Below, piece after piece: positions 8,645 through 16,630 of a stretch of DNA of 39,997 nt (position 1 is its first letter; every line of letters starts with the position of its first letter). Both the position numbers and the translations under genes were made by a program. The notes below the pieces were generated by a model. That model did not search any database, had not been told where the DNA came from, and worked only from the letters and a program-made list of their open reading frames with translations. The DNA comes from an uncultured Chloroflexota bacterium (GTDB lineage Bacteria; Chloroflexota; Chloroflexia; Chloroflexales; Chloroflexaceae): NCBI GenBank assembly GCA_903915775.1, contig CAIWUD010000182.1, positions 1 through 39,997 of the forward strand, in the 5' to 3' direction.

Positions 8645-9511
8645 ATGCACGACAGTTATAGCGTACGTCCCCGCCTCCTGGCGGTCATGGCCCATCCCGA
8701 TGATGAGAGCTTCGGCCTGGGTGGTACTCTGGCCCACTACGCCGCTATGGGGGTCACCGTCGATCTGATCTGTACGACCGGCGGTGAGGAGGGGAGTGCC
8801 GATGCCCACTACCTGGAAGGCTACGGCTCGCTGGCCGAGCGGCGGGTAGAGGAGCTTGCCTGTGCCGTGAACGCCCTTGGCCTGAGCAGCCTGACCATGC
8901 TCGGCTACCGCGACTCGGGGATGGCGGGAACTCCCGCCAACCAGCATCCGCAAGCGCTTGCCGCTCAGCCACTGGAGACCGTGACGGCAAGACTGGTGAC
9001 ACTGATCAGAACGCTCCAACCCCACGTGGTGATCACCTTCGATCCCATCGGTGGGTACCGCCATCCCGATCATATCGCCACGCACCAGGCGACTGTTGCC
9101 GCTTTCCACGCCGCAGCCGATCACGCCTATCCCTGCTCAGAGCAGGCGCCTTGGCAGGCACAGAAGCTCTACTTCCAGACCTTCCCACGACAACTACTAC
9201 GCGCCATCGTTTGGCTCATGCCCCTCGTTGGTCGTGATCCACGCCGCTTCGGGCGCAATCGCGATGTCGATCTCGCGGCACTGGCCGAGGTTGACTTTCC
9301 CATCCATGCGCGGATCGATACGATCGCCGTTACCGAACAGCGTCTTGCTGCCGCGCGCTGCCATGCTAGTCAGGGTGGTGAGGCTTTTGCCAATGGGCTA
9401 CCGGCCCGTATCGGACGCCTCTTCGGTGGTATCGAGAGCTTCATGCGCGCCTACCCAGAGCCAGAACCAGGCCTGCGTGAGCGTGATCTCTTCGTGGGGG
9501 TTCGCTGGTGA
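8645..9511 (+). CDS. PIG-L/LmbE family deacetylase
   Basis: A 288-aa zinc N-deacetylase-fold protein. The signature AHPDDESFGLGG (His17, Asp19, Asp20, Glu21) lies near the N terminus, and the second zinc-binding motif RHPDHIATHQA (His140-His143) in the middle. Family members deacetylate GlcNAc-linked substrates (MshB, BshB, GlcNAc-PI deacetylase) or cleave mycothiol conjugates (Mca). Its length and GYRDSGMAGT segment resemble the MshB/Mca branch. The gene is divergent from the hydrolase-P450 operon across a 119-bp gap. Its actual substrate is unknown. Confidence 0.88.
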   Translation: MHDSYSVRPRLLAVMAHPDDESFGLGGTLAHYAAMGVTVDLICTTGGEEGSADAHYLEGYGSLAERRVEELACAVNALGLSSLTMLGYRDSGMAGTPANQHPQALAAQPLETVTARLVTLIRTLQPHVVITFDPIGGYRHPDHIATHQATVAAFHAAADHAYPCSEQAPWQAQKLYFQTFPRQLLRAIVWLMPLVGRDPRRFGRNRDVDLAALAEVDFPIHARIDTIAVTEQRLAAARCHASQGGEAFANGLPARIGRLFGGIESFMRAYPEPEPGLRERDLFVGVRW

Positions 9512-9591
9512 ACAGCTCGGCCTGACCAAGGCGCATAAGGTGGAGGGCTGCACCCTTCGCCAATACCCTACACGAGGAAGTGGATACCTCC

Positions 9592-10416
9592 TCAGAGGGT
9601 GAGCAGCGCCATCACCGTGGTGAGGGTGAGCAGAAGTACAAGCACTCCAATGAGCAGCATCGAGTGCAATCGCCGACCCTGCTTTGGCCGATCAGTATCC
9701 ATATATGGACTCAGATCAACATTGAGGAGCTTACTGTAAGCTCGTAGCGCCTCTCGTAGTTCGCTGCGCGGTACATAGCCAAACTCCTCCTGCTCGATTG
9801 CCTGGAGAAACTCCCAACGTATCCCGCATGCGACGCTCGCAGCGTGCAGACTGAGCCCCAGTTGCTGGCGTGCTCTGGCCATCTGCACGCCGAGGCGTGG
9901 TGAACGTACGGGCGGTTGGGGAGAAGGAGGCGGGACGGGAGGAGGAGAAACTGCCACCTCAGGGCTAGACAGTTTGAGTGAGGGAGGCGTGTTGAGTGGA
10001 GGCACACTGCTGGCTGGAGGGGATACGACGGTACGTGCCCGCCCGACACTGCTCTTACTCCTCCGCAGTACTGCCTCAATACGTGCTACCAGCTGCCCCT
10101 GGTTGAAGGGCTTGCTCAGATAGTCGTCGGCACCGCCGCTGAGACCACGGACAATATCCTCGTCACCATCTTTCGCTGTAAGCATGATGATCGGTATACG
10201 CGAACTTGATCGAATCTGACGACAAAGATCCCAACCACTTATTTCTGGCATCATCACATCAAGCAAAATAAGATCAGGTTGGCGTCGTGCAAGTTCGATC
10301 ATCGCCTCCTGGGAGCGCTGGTAGGTGACTATCTCATAGCCTGCACCACCGAGTTGATACTCGAGAAGTTGACAAATGAGCGGTTCGTCATCGATAGCTA
10401 TGATGTAGGTGCCCAT
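9592..10416 (-). CDS. Response regulator receiver fused to RodZ-type HTH and C-terminal membrane helix
   Basis: A 274-aa three-part protein. Residues 1-120 are a complete CheY-like receiver (acidic pair Asp9/Asp10, phospho-acceptor Asp53 in LILLDVMMP, Thr80, Lys102 in LSKPF). Residues 130-172 are a Pro-rich linker. Residues 174-240 are a Xre/HTH_25-type helix-turn-helix like the cytoplasmic head of RodZ (MARARQQLGLSLHAASVACGI...FLQAIEQEEFGYVPRSELREALRAYSKLLNV). Residues 252-273 are a hydrophobic helix ending the protein. The regulator is therefore probably tail-anchored with receiver and HTH in the cytosol. The start is supported by GGAG 6 nt upstream. It sits 32 bp after the NACHT/HEAT gene on the same strand and no histidine kinase is nearby. 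Confidence 0.87.
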   Translation of the reverse strand: MGTYIIAIDDEPLICQLLEYQLGGAGYEIVTYQRSQEAMIELARRQPDLILLDVMMPEISGWDLCRQIRSSSRIPIIMLTAKDGDEDIVRGLSGGADDYLSKPFNQGQLVARIEAVLRRSKSSVGRARTVVSPPASSVPPLNTPPSLKLSSPEVAVSPPPVPPPSPQPPVRSPRLGVQMARARQQLGLSLHAASVACGIRWEFLQAIEQEEFGYVPRSELREALRAYSKLLNVDLSPYMDTDRPKQGRRLHSMLLIGVLVLLLTLTTVMALLTL

Positions 10417-10448
10417 ACGATCTCCACGTCGTAGCGTCCAAACAGACC

Positions 10449-13400
10449 TCAGCGGTCTAGAAGTGCCTCGGTGGCCCAGTGGCGATGTGCAACCGGCTGT
10501 GCGGGGTCGAGGACGATGCTGGCCAGTTGTTCATACGCGGTACTGGCGTGAGGACCTGGCTGATGGGCGATCACTCCTAGGCTCAAACAGCAACGCCGGC
10601 GTAAAACCGGTACATCAGCCTGCTCGCCCGGTTTGAGCATGGCAACAAGGCTGACGACAGCATCGGGGTGGGTAGAGTGAATGAGCGCAGCAGCGGCAGC
10701 CATGCGCACCTGGGGATGCTCATTGGCCGTCGTAACAATCGTGGTGAGGAGGGGCGAGTCAGGGGCGTATGTGACCACATGGGCAAGTGCCTGGAGCCGG
10801 AGGGCAAGGGGGGCGCTGCGGTCACTGAGTGGACTACTCAGGCGCTGGTCATGGGGGAGCAGGCGGGTCAGAATCGCATGCGCCTGAATGCGCAGTGGTG
10901 GCGCACTGGCCCGTAGATACTCGTTCAACAACGGTAGGTGCTCCTGGCTATCCACCTGCAGCAGCGCCTCGACTGCCGCAAGCCGAACCCCGGCCGGCGC
11001 AAGCGCATTCTGGCTAATACGTACCAGCAGTGGCGCAATATCCGCACTCTTCACCTCGGCGATAGCATCAATGACGGTGATGGCCTTCACCCCACTATTG
11101 CTCTGGATCAGATGGAGCAACTGGGTAATCGCCTCATGATCACCGGTACGGGCCAGGGTACGCTGGAGCGCCAGAGCGACTTCTGGTACCAACCGCTCGA
11201 CACGTAAGGCCTGGCGGATCGTAACGCGTGCGTCGGTACTGAGCTCTGCAGGAAGTGCCGTAGCCGCGATCACCCGTAGCGCAGATGGGGCCAAGCTATC
11301 GGCAGCGATCGCCACGAGCATTCTTATCGCTTCAGGATCGCTACTACGGGTAATTGCACTTACCGCGGCACTGCGCAGACGCGGATCACCCTTGGTAGCA
11401 CATGCAACACGGTAGAGTACGGGGAGCGCCTCACTGCGGCCAAAATTCCCCAGGGCAGTCGTGATCATGGCCTGTACAAACGGCTCATCACTATCCTGCT
11501 CCAGACGCTGACGCAGCGTGTCAAATGTCCGCGGGTGACTTCCCAGACACTCGATCGCCAGCCAACTCAGGTTGGGATGCGCACCGGAGAGTGCGAAGAT
11601 TGCCTGCAACTCCCCTGCAGGATCACTCACCTGCCCCAATGCCTTCAGCAGCGCACGGATGACCTCGGTACGCTGCTCGTTGTAGAGGCTCTGACGCAGG
11701 CGATCAATTACTGGCTTGCGCAATTCTGCACTGCTGCCGAGCTCGGCCAAGGCCGCCGCTGCAGCAGCCGCCAGACGGATGGCCTGCCGTTCGACAAGCT
11801 CCTCAATACGCGAGGGCGGATCGGCTAGCGTATCACCCTCAGCCAGAATATCGATGAGACTGAGGTGGAGCGACTCGGCCAGGGAAAGATCGACCCAAGC
11901 ATCTGCTGAGGTCTGCTCAAGCGCAGGAGCTACCCGGAGCCAGTTCTGGTGGAGCAACTCGGCCAACCGTGGTGCAAGGAGTGCAGTAAGTGGGGCCATA
12001 ACCTCTGTGGATCCAGTCTGGCCCAGTGCATACACAATCTGCTCACCAAGGATAGCATCAGTTGCCGAGTGGCGTAGCCCCGCAATGAGAGCTGTCGTGA
12101 CTGCAGCGCGTAGGGTGGGGCTGCGTCCGAGGTCGGCGAGCGCCATGGTCGCGGCTCGGCGCAGGAGGGGTGAGCCTGGGCTGGTCAGAATGGCAGAGAG
12201 CTCGGGTAGAGCTGCACCAATACCCAGATGCCCGATCTGGCGTGCAACCACGGCACGCAAGCCCACAATAAGCGTTGTGGTCGCCAAAAGCCGACGCAGG
12301 AGCGTGGCCTCATCATCGGCACGCTGGACAAGACAAGTCACCGCATGCATCCGCACACGCAAGGGAAGATCGGCCGTAATAATGGCCCTGATCAACGTGG
12401 CAGCAGCACTCTGATGCGTGATCGCGGTGATGGCATTGAGGGTGGCAATGCGCGTCTCGATGCTCGACTCCGGTCGAGCTAGCACTCTTCCAAAGGAGGC
12501 AAGGGCCTCTGTCGGCTCACCCCGAGCGAGTGCAAGCAGCGTCGCCTGCCGTAGCTCCGGTGCAGAGTCACTGGCGATGCGCTCGATCAGTGGTTGACTA
12601 TCCACAGCATGGACGGCCAGGATACGGAGAGCCATCGGAAGTTGTGGATCAGCCATGATCAGTGCCGCAGCCTGCGCCGAACGTTTGCCCGCAGTTGGCG
12701 CTGCAAGGAGCGTGGTAACCGCGTCGTAGAGGGGTGGTACGGCTAGGGTAGCTCGTGTTGAGGGGGAGCCCATTGCAGCAAGGTAAGCCCGTACCATCAG
12801 GGTTGAAGGGTAACGATGAGCAGGAGGGGTTCCAAGTTGATCGATGGTGTAAGGCTTTACAATGAGCTGATCGGCCGCTGCCCAACGGAGCCCATCAGGA
12901 GCTTCAGGGTGATCAATCAGGGTCAGCCAAAATTGGTGGGGATGATCGAGGTGCGGTGTGAGCAGAGCGAGCACCGTCAGTGTTCGTGGCTCATCAATAT
13001 GGCTGGCTGCAATGAAGATTCGCGGCAGTGCCGGAACTAGTTGGGTGAGCCAGGCTGCATCCACAGGGCGTGCCGCCGTCAGGAGTTGCTCGATGAGGCG
13101 TAGCCCGTAGATCGGCGCACGGTCGGGGGCCTCCCGAAGCGCGTTAATGATCGTCGAGAGGTGGGTGCGATCGGGGCTCAGTTGGCGCCCCCAGAGGAGA
13201 CCAAGGAGCGGGCTTGGATCCTTGAGCATCCCGGTAGCCAGGGGTACCACGGCGCTGCATACATCCACCGGGAGATCTAGCACGACTTTGGGATCGGTCC
13301 CACTGGCAAGCTCACGGGCCAGACGGTAGTGGCGGAGCAGTGTCCGTCCGACCACTGGGTTGCTCCACGTTCGCTGCTGGGCTAGGTCAGATTCGCTACT

Positions 13401-14204
13401 CAGCAGGCTGGTCGGTACCGCTTGTAGCTCCTCTACTAAGGGCTGTACAATGGCGAAAGCCCGGGCGTAGAGCTGTGCACGCGAGTCGGGGAGTCCGCTC
13501 AGTGGATAGGTGAGACTGAGGAGGATCAGGTCAGCTAGGCTTGGAGTAGGGCCAAGGCCCGGTAGTTCAGCCAGAACCGTGATGATTGGTGCAACACTAT
13601 CATGCGGGAGTAGATGTTGGAGAATGGCTTCGGCCTGTTCGCTCGTTGGCTCGGTAATGCGCAGTGTATCGAAGGCTGGCCAGGCACTGTGAAGCGGCAG
13701 AGCCACGATCGCACGCAACGCCGACCAACGTGGCGCCGTGGTGGTCAGAAACTGCTGCCAAATGGCGCGTCTTGAAGTTGTCAGTAGTTCCCAATCATCA
13801 ATGAGTAGGGCACCAGGCATGCCCCCATCAGCGAACGTGTTGGGCATACCAATCGCATGAAACGCTTCCATCACGATCGCTTGTGGCGAGAGGTCACTAT
13901 TGTCCACCTCAGGGAGGGGCAAATAGAGTATCGGCGCATCCTCGCTTGACGCAACCCAGCGCGAGACCGTCTGCATGAGTGCCAGGCTCCGTCCACTGAC
14001 CAGGGGGCCGTAGAGGCCCACGGGTTGACGGAGGGCTAGCACCGCGGCGGGATCAGGGAGCGGTGCAAGGCCAAGAGGGAGGCTCAGCAGGCGGCTGAGG
14101 AGCCGTGTGGCTGGTTCACCGGTAATCTGCTCCCGTAGGTTGGCACGATAGCGGCGCAGCGCACGCCCTCGGGGTAAGAATGGTAGCGTAGCAAGACTGG
14201 GCAT
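10449..14204 (-). CDS. Large NACHT-like (STAND) NTPase with HEAT-repeat array
   Basis: A 1251-aa protein with no recognised name. Residues about 60-260 form a P-loop NTPase-like module: GLYGPLVSGRS (66-73 fits GxxxxG[K]S but has Arg72 for Lys), a Walker-B-like ALLIDDWE (132-139), a beta strand AIVALPL like sensor 1, then LPDSRAQLYARAF, which resembles the end of NACHT modules. From about residue 440 to the C terminus it is alpha-helical HEAT repeats of PBS-lyase type (recurring units such as LRQATLLALARGEP and LLRRAATMALADLGRSP). STAND proteins use such arrays to sense a ligand. The start at 14204 has GGAG about 8 nt upstream. The first gene of an operon with the membrane-tethered response regulator. 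Alternatively it is simply a scaffold with a dead NTPase. Confidence 0.8.
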   Translation of the reverse strand: MPSLATLPFLPRGRALRRYRANLREQITGEPATRLLSRLLSLPLGLAPLPDPAAVLALRQPVGLYGPLVSGRSLALMQTVSRWVASSEDAPILYLPLPEVDNSDLSPQAIVMEAFHAIGMPNTFADGGMPGALLIDDWELLTTSRRAIWQQFLTTTAPRWSALRAIVALPLHSAWPAFDTLRITEPTSEQAEAILQHLLPHDSVAPIITVLAELPGLGPTPSLADLILLSLTYPLSGLPDSRAQLYARAFAIVQPLVEELQAVPTSLLSSESDLAQQRTWSNPVVGRTLLRHYRLARELASGTDPKVVLDLPVDVCSAVVPLATGMLKDPSPLLGLLWGRQLSPDRTHLSTIINALREAPDRAPIYGLRLIEQLLTAARPVDAAWLTQLVPALPRIFIAASHIDEPRTLTVLALLTPHLDHPHQFWLTLIDHPEAPDGLRWAAADQLIVKPYTIDQLGTPPAHRYPSTLMVRAYLAAMGSPSTRATLAVPPLYDAVTTLLAAPTAGKRSAQAAALIMADPQLPMALRILAVHAVDSQPLIERIASDSAPELRQATLLALARGEPTEALASFGRVLARPESSIETRIATLNAITAITHQSAAATLIRAIITADLPLRVRMHAVTCLVQRADDEATLLRRLLATTTLIVGLRAVVARQIGHLGIGAALPELSAILTSPGSPLLRRAATMALADLGRSPTLRAAVTTALIAGLRHSATDAILGEQIVYALGQTGSTEVMAPLTALLAPRLAELLHQNWLRVAPALEQTSADAWVDLSLAESLHLSLIDILAEGDTLADPPSRIEELVERQAIRLAAAAAAALAELGSSAELRKPVIDRLRQSLYNEQRTEVIRALLKALGQVSDPAGELQAIFALSGAHPNLSWLAIECLGSHPRTFDTLRQRLEQDSDEPFVQAMITTALGNFGRSEALPVLYRVACATKGDPRLRSAAVSAITRSSDPEAIRMLVAIAADSLAPSALRVIAATALPAELSTDARVTIRQALRVERLVPEVALALQRTLARTGDHEAITQLLHLIQSNSGVKAITVIDAIAEVKSADIAPLLVRISQNALAPAGVRLAAVEALLQVDSQEHLPLLNEYLRASAPPLRIQAHAILTRLLPHDQRLSSPLSDRSAPLALRLQALAHVVTYAPDSPLLTTIVTTANEHPQVRMAAAAALIHSTHPDAVVSLVAMLKPGEQADVPVLRRRCCLSLGVIAHQPGPHASTAYEQLASIVLDPAQPVAHRHWATEALLDR

Positions 14205-14379
14205 AGAGTTAGCTCCGACTGCGTAAGAGAGATGCAGTCATCCACATGGATGCTAACGGAGATAGGCGTGTGCGTGGAGTGTTCCATCATTACAAAGATC
14301 TGACAAACGGCTGACAGTTCGGCGTACTATCCTGGTACCACCTTCCTATGCTATCATAGGCGGGGCATGGTTCAAATTG

Positions 14380-14457
14380 AGAGATCCAGAGGGCACAGCT
14401 CTCCACAAAAAACCAACCCAACCCTGGTGCACCATCGGTGCAGCCGAGATTGAACTG
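14380..14457 (+). repeat. Double-hairpin intergenic repeat, forward, with inverted tail on its left
   Basis: GAGGGCACAGCTCTCC stem, CAAAAAACCAACCCAACCC spacer, shortened second stem GCACCATCGGTGC and the tail GAGATTGAAC. Immediately left (14365-14379), CATGGTTCAAATTG is the tail of a repeat in the opposite direction. The unit lies in the 289-bp divergent gap between the NACHT/HEAT gene and the aldo-keto reductase. Confidence 0.78.
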
Positions 14458-14493
14458 TACCCACCATCCGTAACTAACACGAGGGACACCAAG

Positions 14494-15495
14494 ATGTATC
14501 GAGCAGACGCCAATCGTTACGAGCAGATGCGCTACCCGCGTTGCGGACGCAGCGGTCTCAGGCTCCCCGCAATTTCTCTTGGTTTGTGGCACAACTTTGG
14601 CGGGGTCGATCGGCTCGAAGATGCACGGGCCATGCTGCACCATGCTTTCGATCTCGGCATTACCCATATTGACCTGGCCAACAACTATGGTCCACCACCA
14701 GGATCGGCTGAAGAGACCTTTGGGCAGATCTTGCGCGACGATCTCCGACCCTACCGCGACGAACTGATCATCTCAACAAAGGCCGGCTACTACATGTGGC
14801 CAGGGCCTTATGGCGAGTGGGGTTCGCGGAAGTACCTGGTTGCCAGCCTAGACCAGAGTTTGCGTCGCATGGGCTTGGAGTACGTGGATATCTTTTACCA
14901 CCATCGCCCCGATCCAGCAACACCCCTCGAAGAGACGATGGCCGCCCTGGATCAGATTGTGCGCTCGGGGAAGGCGTTGTACGCAGGCATCTCCAACTAT
15001 GGTCCTGAGGATACCCGGGCTGCAGCGCACTTGCTGCGGCAACTCGGAACCCCTTGCCTCATCCATCAGCCAAAGTACCACATGTTCGACCGCTGGATTG
15101 AAGATGGGCTGGCCTCAGTACTGCGTGAAGAGGGGATAGGCTGTATCGTCTTCTCGCCCCTGGCCCAGGGACTGCTGACCGATCGCTACCTGGGTGGTAT
15201 CGTGGAGGGATCGCGAGCAGCTAAACCCCACGGCTTTCTGCGTCCCGAGCATATTACCGACGAGAAGATCGCCAAGGTACGGAAGCTCAACCTGCTGGCC
15301 CAGGAGCGCGGTCAGACGCTGGCACAGCTCGCCCTGGCCTGGGTCCTCCGTGAGCCAGCCGTTACCTCAGCCCTGATCGGTGCGAGCCACCCGCGGCAGA
15401 TCGAAGATGCCGTTGGTGCCCTCGCAGCTGGGCCGCTTCGTGAAGACGAACTTGCCGCAATTGAGGCTATCCTTGCCGGAGACGACCAACCGTAG
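14494..15495 (+). CDS. yghZ: Aldo-keto reductase, YghZ/Gpr type (L-glyceraldehyde 3-phosphate reductase)
   Basis: A 333-aa NADPH-dependent AKR closely resembling E. coli YghZ (AKR14A): [36 protein letters not shown] (catalytic Asp and Tyr), [26 protein letters not shown] (catalytic Lys), YVDIFYHHR (His), and the C-terminal [16 protein letters not shown] coenzyme loop. YghZ reduces L-glyceraldehyde 3-phosphate and methylglyoxal-type aldehydes. ATG 14494 is chosen because it aligns with the family N terminus and has GAGG upstream; the open frame back to 14377 runs through a repeat. It is followed 7 bp later by an ATC-hydrolase-like gene. Confidence 0.93.
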   Translation: MYRADANRYEQMRYPRCGRSGLRLPAISLGLWHNFGGVDRLEDARAMLHHAFDLGITHIDLANNYGPPPGSAEETFGQILRDDLRPYRDELIISTKAGYYMWPGPYGEWGSRKYLVASLDQSLRRMGLEYVDIFYHHRPDPATPLEETMAALDQIVRSGKALYAGISNYGPEDTRAAAHLLRQLGTPCLIHQPKYHMFDRWIEDGLASVLREEGIGCIVFSPLAQGLLTDRYLGGIVEGSRAAKPHGFLRPEHITDEKIAKVRKLNLLAQERGQTLAQLALAWVLREPAVTSALIGASHPRQIEDAVGALAAGPLREDELAAIEAILAGDDQP

Positions 15496-15502
15496 GAGTA
15501 GT

Positions 15503-16039
15503 ATGCACACGCGTGAAGAGACGTCGCAGCCAATCGAGCCACCACCCGACCATGGTAATAGCATCGGGGTACTGCGTCGGCGCGAGATCGAAGCAAGGAT
15601 CGTTGCCCCCCTCCTGGAAGCTCTGGGCCAGAACTTTGGCCACGATGCGGTGCGGCAGGTTGCTCGCGATACCATCGTACGCATCGCCCGCGAGCAAGGT
15701 GCGCAGTTAGCCACCCAGGTCGGCGGCGATGACCTTGCCCACTTTGAACAGACGATGGCTGCCTGGACACAGGATGATGCGCTGCGCATCGAGGTCGTGG
15801 AACGTGACGGTGAGCATTTTGGCTTCAATGTCACCCGCTGCCGCTATGCCGAGCTCTACCGCGCGCTTGGCATTCCCGAGTTGGGTGCCCTACTCTCCTG
15901 TAACCGCGACTACGCCCTCATCGAGGGTTTCAACCCTGCCGTTGAGTTGACACGTACCCAGACCATCATGCGGGGCGCCTCGCACTGCGATTTCCGCTAC
16001 CGCTTGCGCCGCCAAGATAGTCCCCCCAGCCAAGATTAG
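15503..16039 (+). CDS. L-2-amino-thiazoline-4-carboxylate (ATC) hydrolase family protein
   Basis: A 178-aa protein starting at ATG 15503, with its Shine-Dalgarno (TAGGAG) overlapping the preceding stop codon. Residues about 25-170 match the ATC_hydrolase family: [94 protein letters not shown]. The named activity (ring opening of ATC to cysteine) is known for few members, and most, like this one, are unassigned. Conserved Cys, His and Asp residues in the NVTRC, CNRD and HCDF segments look like an active or metal site. Probably cotranscribed with the aldo-keto reductase. Confidence 0.82.
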   Translation: MHTREETSQPIEPPPDHGNSIGVLRRREIEARIVAPLLEALGQNFGHDAVRQVARDTIVRIAREQGAQLATQVGGDDLAHFEQTMAAWTQDDALRIEVVERDGEHFGFNVTRCRYAELYRALGIPELGALLSCNRDYALIEGFNPAVELTRTQTIMRGASHCDFRYRLRRQDSPPSQD

Positions 16040-16048
16040 TACCAACCT

Positions 16049-16111
16049 GGGAGGTGGGGAGGGCTGTGCCCTCCACAAACAACTCCAACCGAAGTTGAAC
16101 CATGCCTTAGG
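16049..16111 (+). repeat. Double-hairpin intergenic repeat, forward, internally deleted
   Basis: GGGAGGTGGGGAGGGC tgt GCCCTCCACAAAC followed directly by CCAACCGAAGTTGAACCATGCC; the second stem is missing. Confidence 0.8.
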
Positions 16112-16140
16112 TATGCTTTAACCCAGCTTGACCGTTCGAC

Positions 16141-16239
16141 GGGAGGTGTGGAGGGCTTCGCCCTCCACAAAAAGCTCCAACTCAGCCCCGGTAGCACCAG
16201 CTAGATACGCTGGCGCAGCCAACGTTGAACCATGACTAA
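16141..16239 (+). repeat. Double-hairpin intergenic repeat, forward, full length
   Basis: A near-consensus unit: GTGGAGGGC ttc GCCCTCCAC, AAAAAGCTCCAACTC spacer, GGTAGCACCAG...CTGGCGCAGCC, tail GTTGAACCATGACTAAA. With the copy at 16049 it fills the gap between the ATC-hydrolase gene and the tRNA terminator. Confidence 0.88.
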
Positions 16240-16272
16240 AACACAAACGCTGCACCGGGGTGCAGCGTTTGT
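16237..16272 (-). terminator. Intrinsic terminator of the tRNA cluster
   Basis: A perfect 14-bp inverted repeat, ACAAACGCTGCACC (16243-16256) and its complement (16259-16272), with a 2-nt centre. Read on the minus strand the stem is followed by GTTTTAG, placing a U-rich tract after the hairpin and just downstream of tRNA-Ser(GCU). Confidence 0.75.
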
Positions 16273-16288
16273 CGCCTGGATGGGAGGG

Positions 16289-16378
16289 TGGCGGGGAGGG
16301 AGGGATTCGAACCCTCGACAGGGTTACCCCTGTAGCGGTTTAGCAAACCGCCGCACTAGGCCTCTATGCGACCTCCCC
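16289..16378 (-). tRNA. tRNA-Ser (anticodon GCU)
   Basis: A class II tRNA with a long variable arm. Acceptor GGGGAGG (16378-16372) pairs with CCTCCCC (16299-16293), then discriminator G and an encoded CCA (16291-16289). Anticodon stem GCGGT/ACCGC encloses loop TTGCTAA, giving anticodon GCU for AGC/AGU codons. The T arm has GGTTCGAATCC. Last gene of a three-tRNA cluster. Confidence 0.95.
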
Positions 16379-16401
16379 GTACAGTGGGTGCTGTTGCGCC
16401 C

Positions 16402-16492
16402 TGGCGGAGGGGGTGGGATTCGAACCCACGGACCTTGTTGAAGGGCCTGACGTTTTCAAGACGTCCCCGTTCGGCCACTCCGGCACCCCTCC
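16402..16492 (-). tRNA. tRNA-Ser (anticodon UGA)
   Basis: A class II tRNA. Acceptor GGAGGGG/CCCCTCC, discriminator G and encoded CCA (16404-16402). Anticodon stem GACGT/ACGTC with loop CTTGAAA gives UGA (codon UCA). A long variable arm and GGTTCGAATCC T loop are present. Confidence 0.95.
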
Positions 16493-16507
16493 AAATTTCG
16501 ATACGTG

Positions 16508-16583
16508 TGGCAGGCGGGACAGGAATCGAACCTGCAACCTGCGGATTTGGAGGCCGCTGCTCTGCCAATTGAGCTACCCGCCT
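16508..16583 (-). tRNA. tRNA-Trp (anticodon CCA)
   Basis: Acceptor AGGCGGG/CCCGCCT, discriminator G and encoded 3' CCA. The D arm has GCTCAATTGGCAGAGC and the T arm GGTTCGATTCC. Anticodon loop CTCCAAA gives CCA. The anticodon stem is GCGGC/TCCGC, leaving a C-U mismatch at the 31-39 position next to the loop. First gene of the cluster. Confidence 0.93.
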
Positions 16584-16595
16584 ACGTACCGGGAG

Positions 16596-16624
16596 ATAAT
16601 ACCACATCTCATCCCCCTTTGCAA
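16596..16624 (-). promoter_or_regulatory. Sigma-70 promoter of the tRNA Trp-Ser-Ser cluster
   Basis: On the minus strand TTGCAA (16624-16619), a 17-bp spacer, and TATTAT (16601-16596), about 12 bp before the tRNA-Trp 5' end. It lies in the short gap after the ArsA-like gene stop (16631). Confidence 0.75.
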
Positions 16625-16630
16625 CCAGAA

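Noticed and set aside
11716-12414. 232-aa plus-strand ORF inside the NACHT/HEAT gene
   Set aside because: Ser/Arg/Ala-rich shadow of the antisense strand with no domain signature; the minus-strand frame is continuous and domain-bearing.
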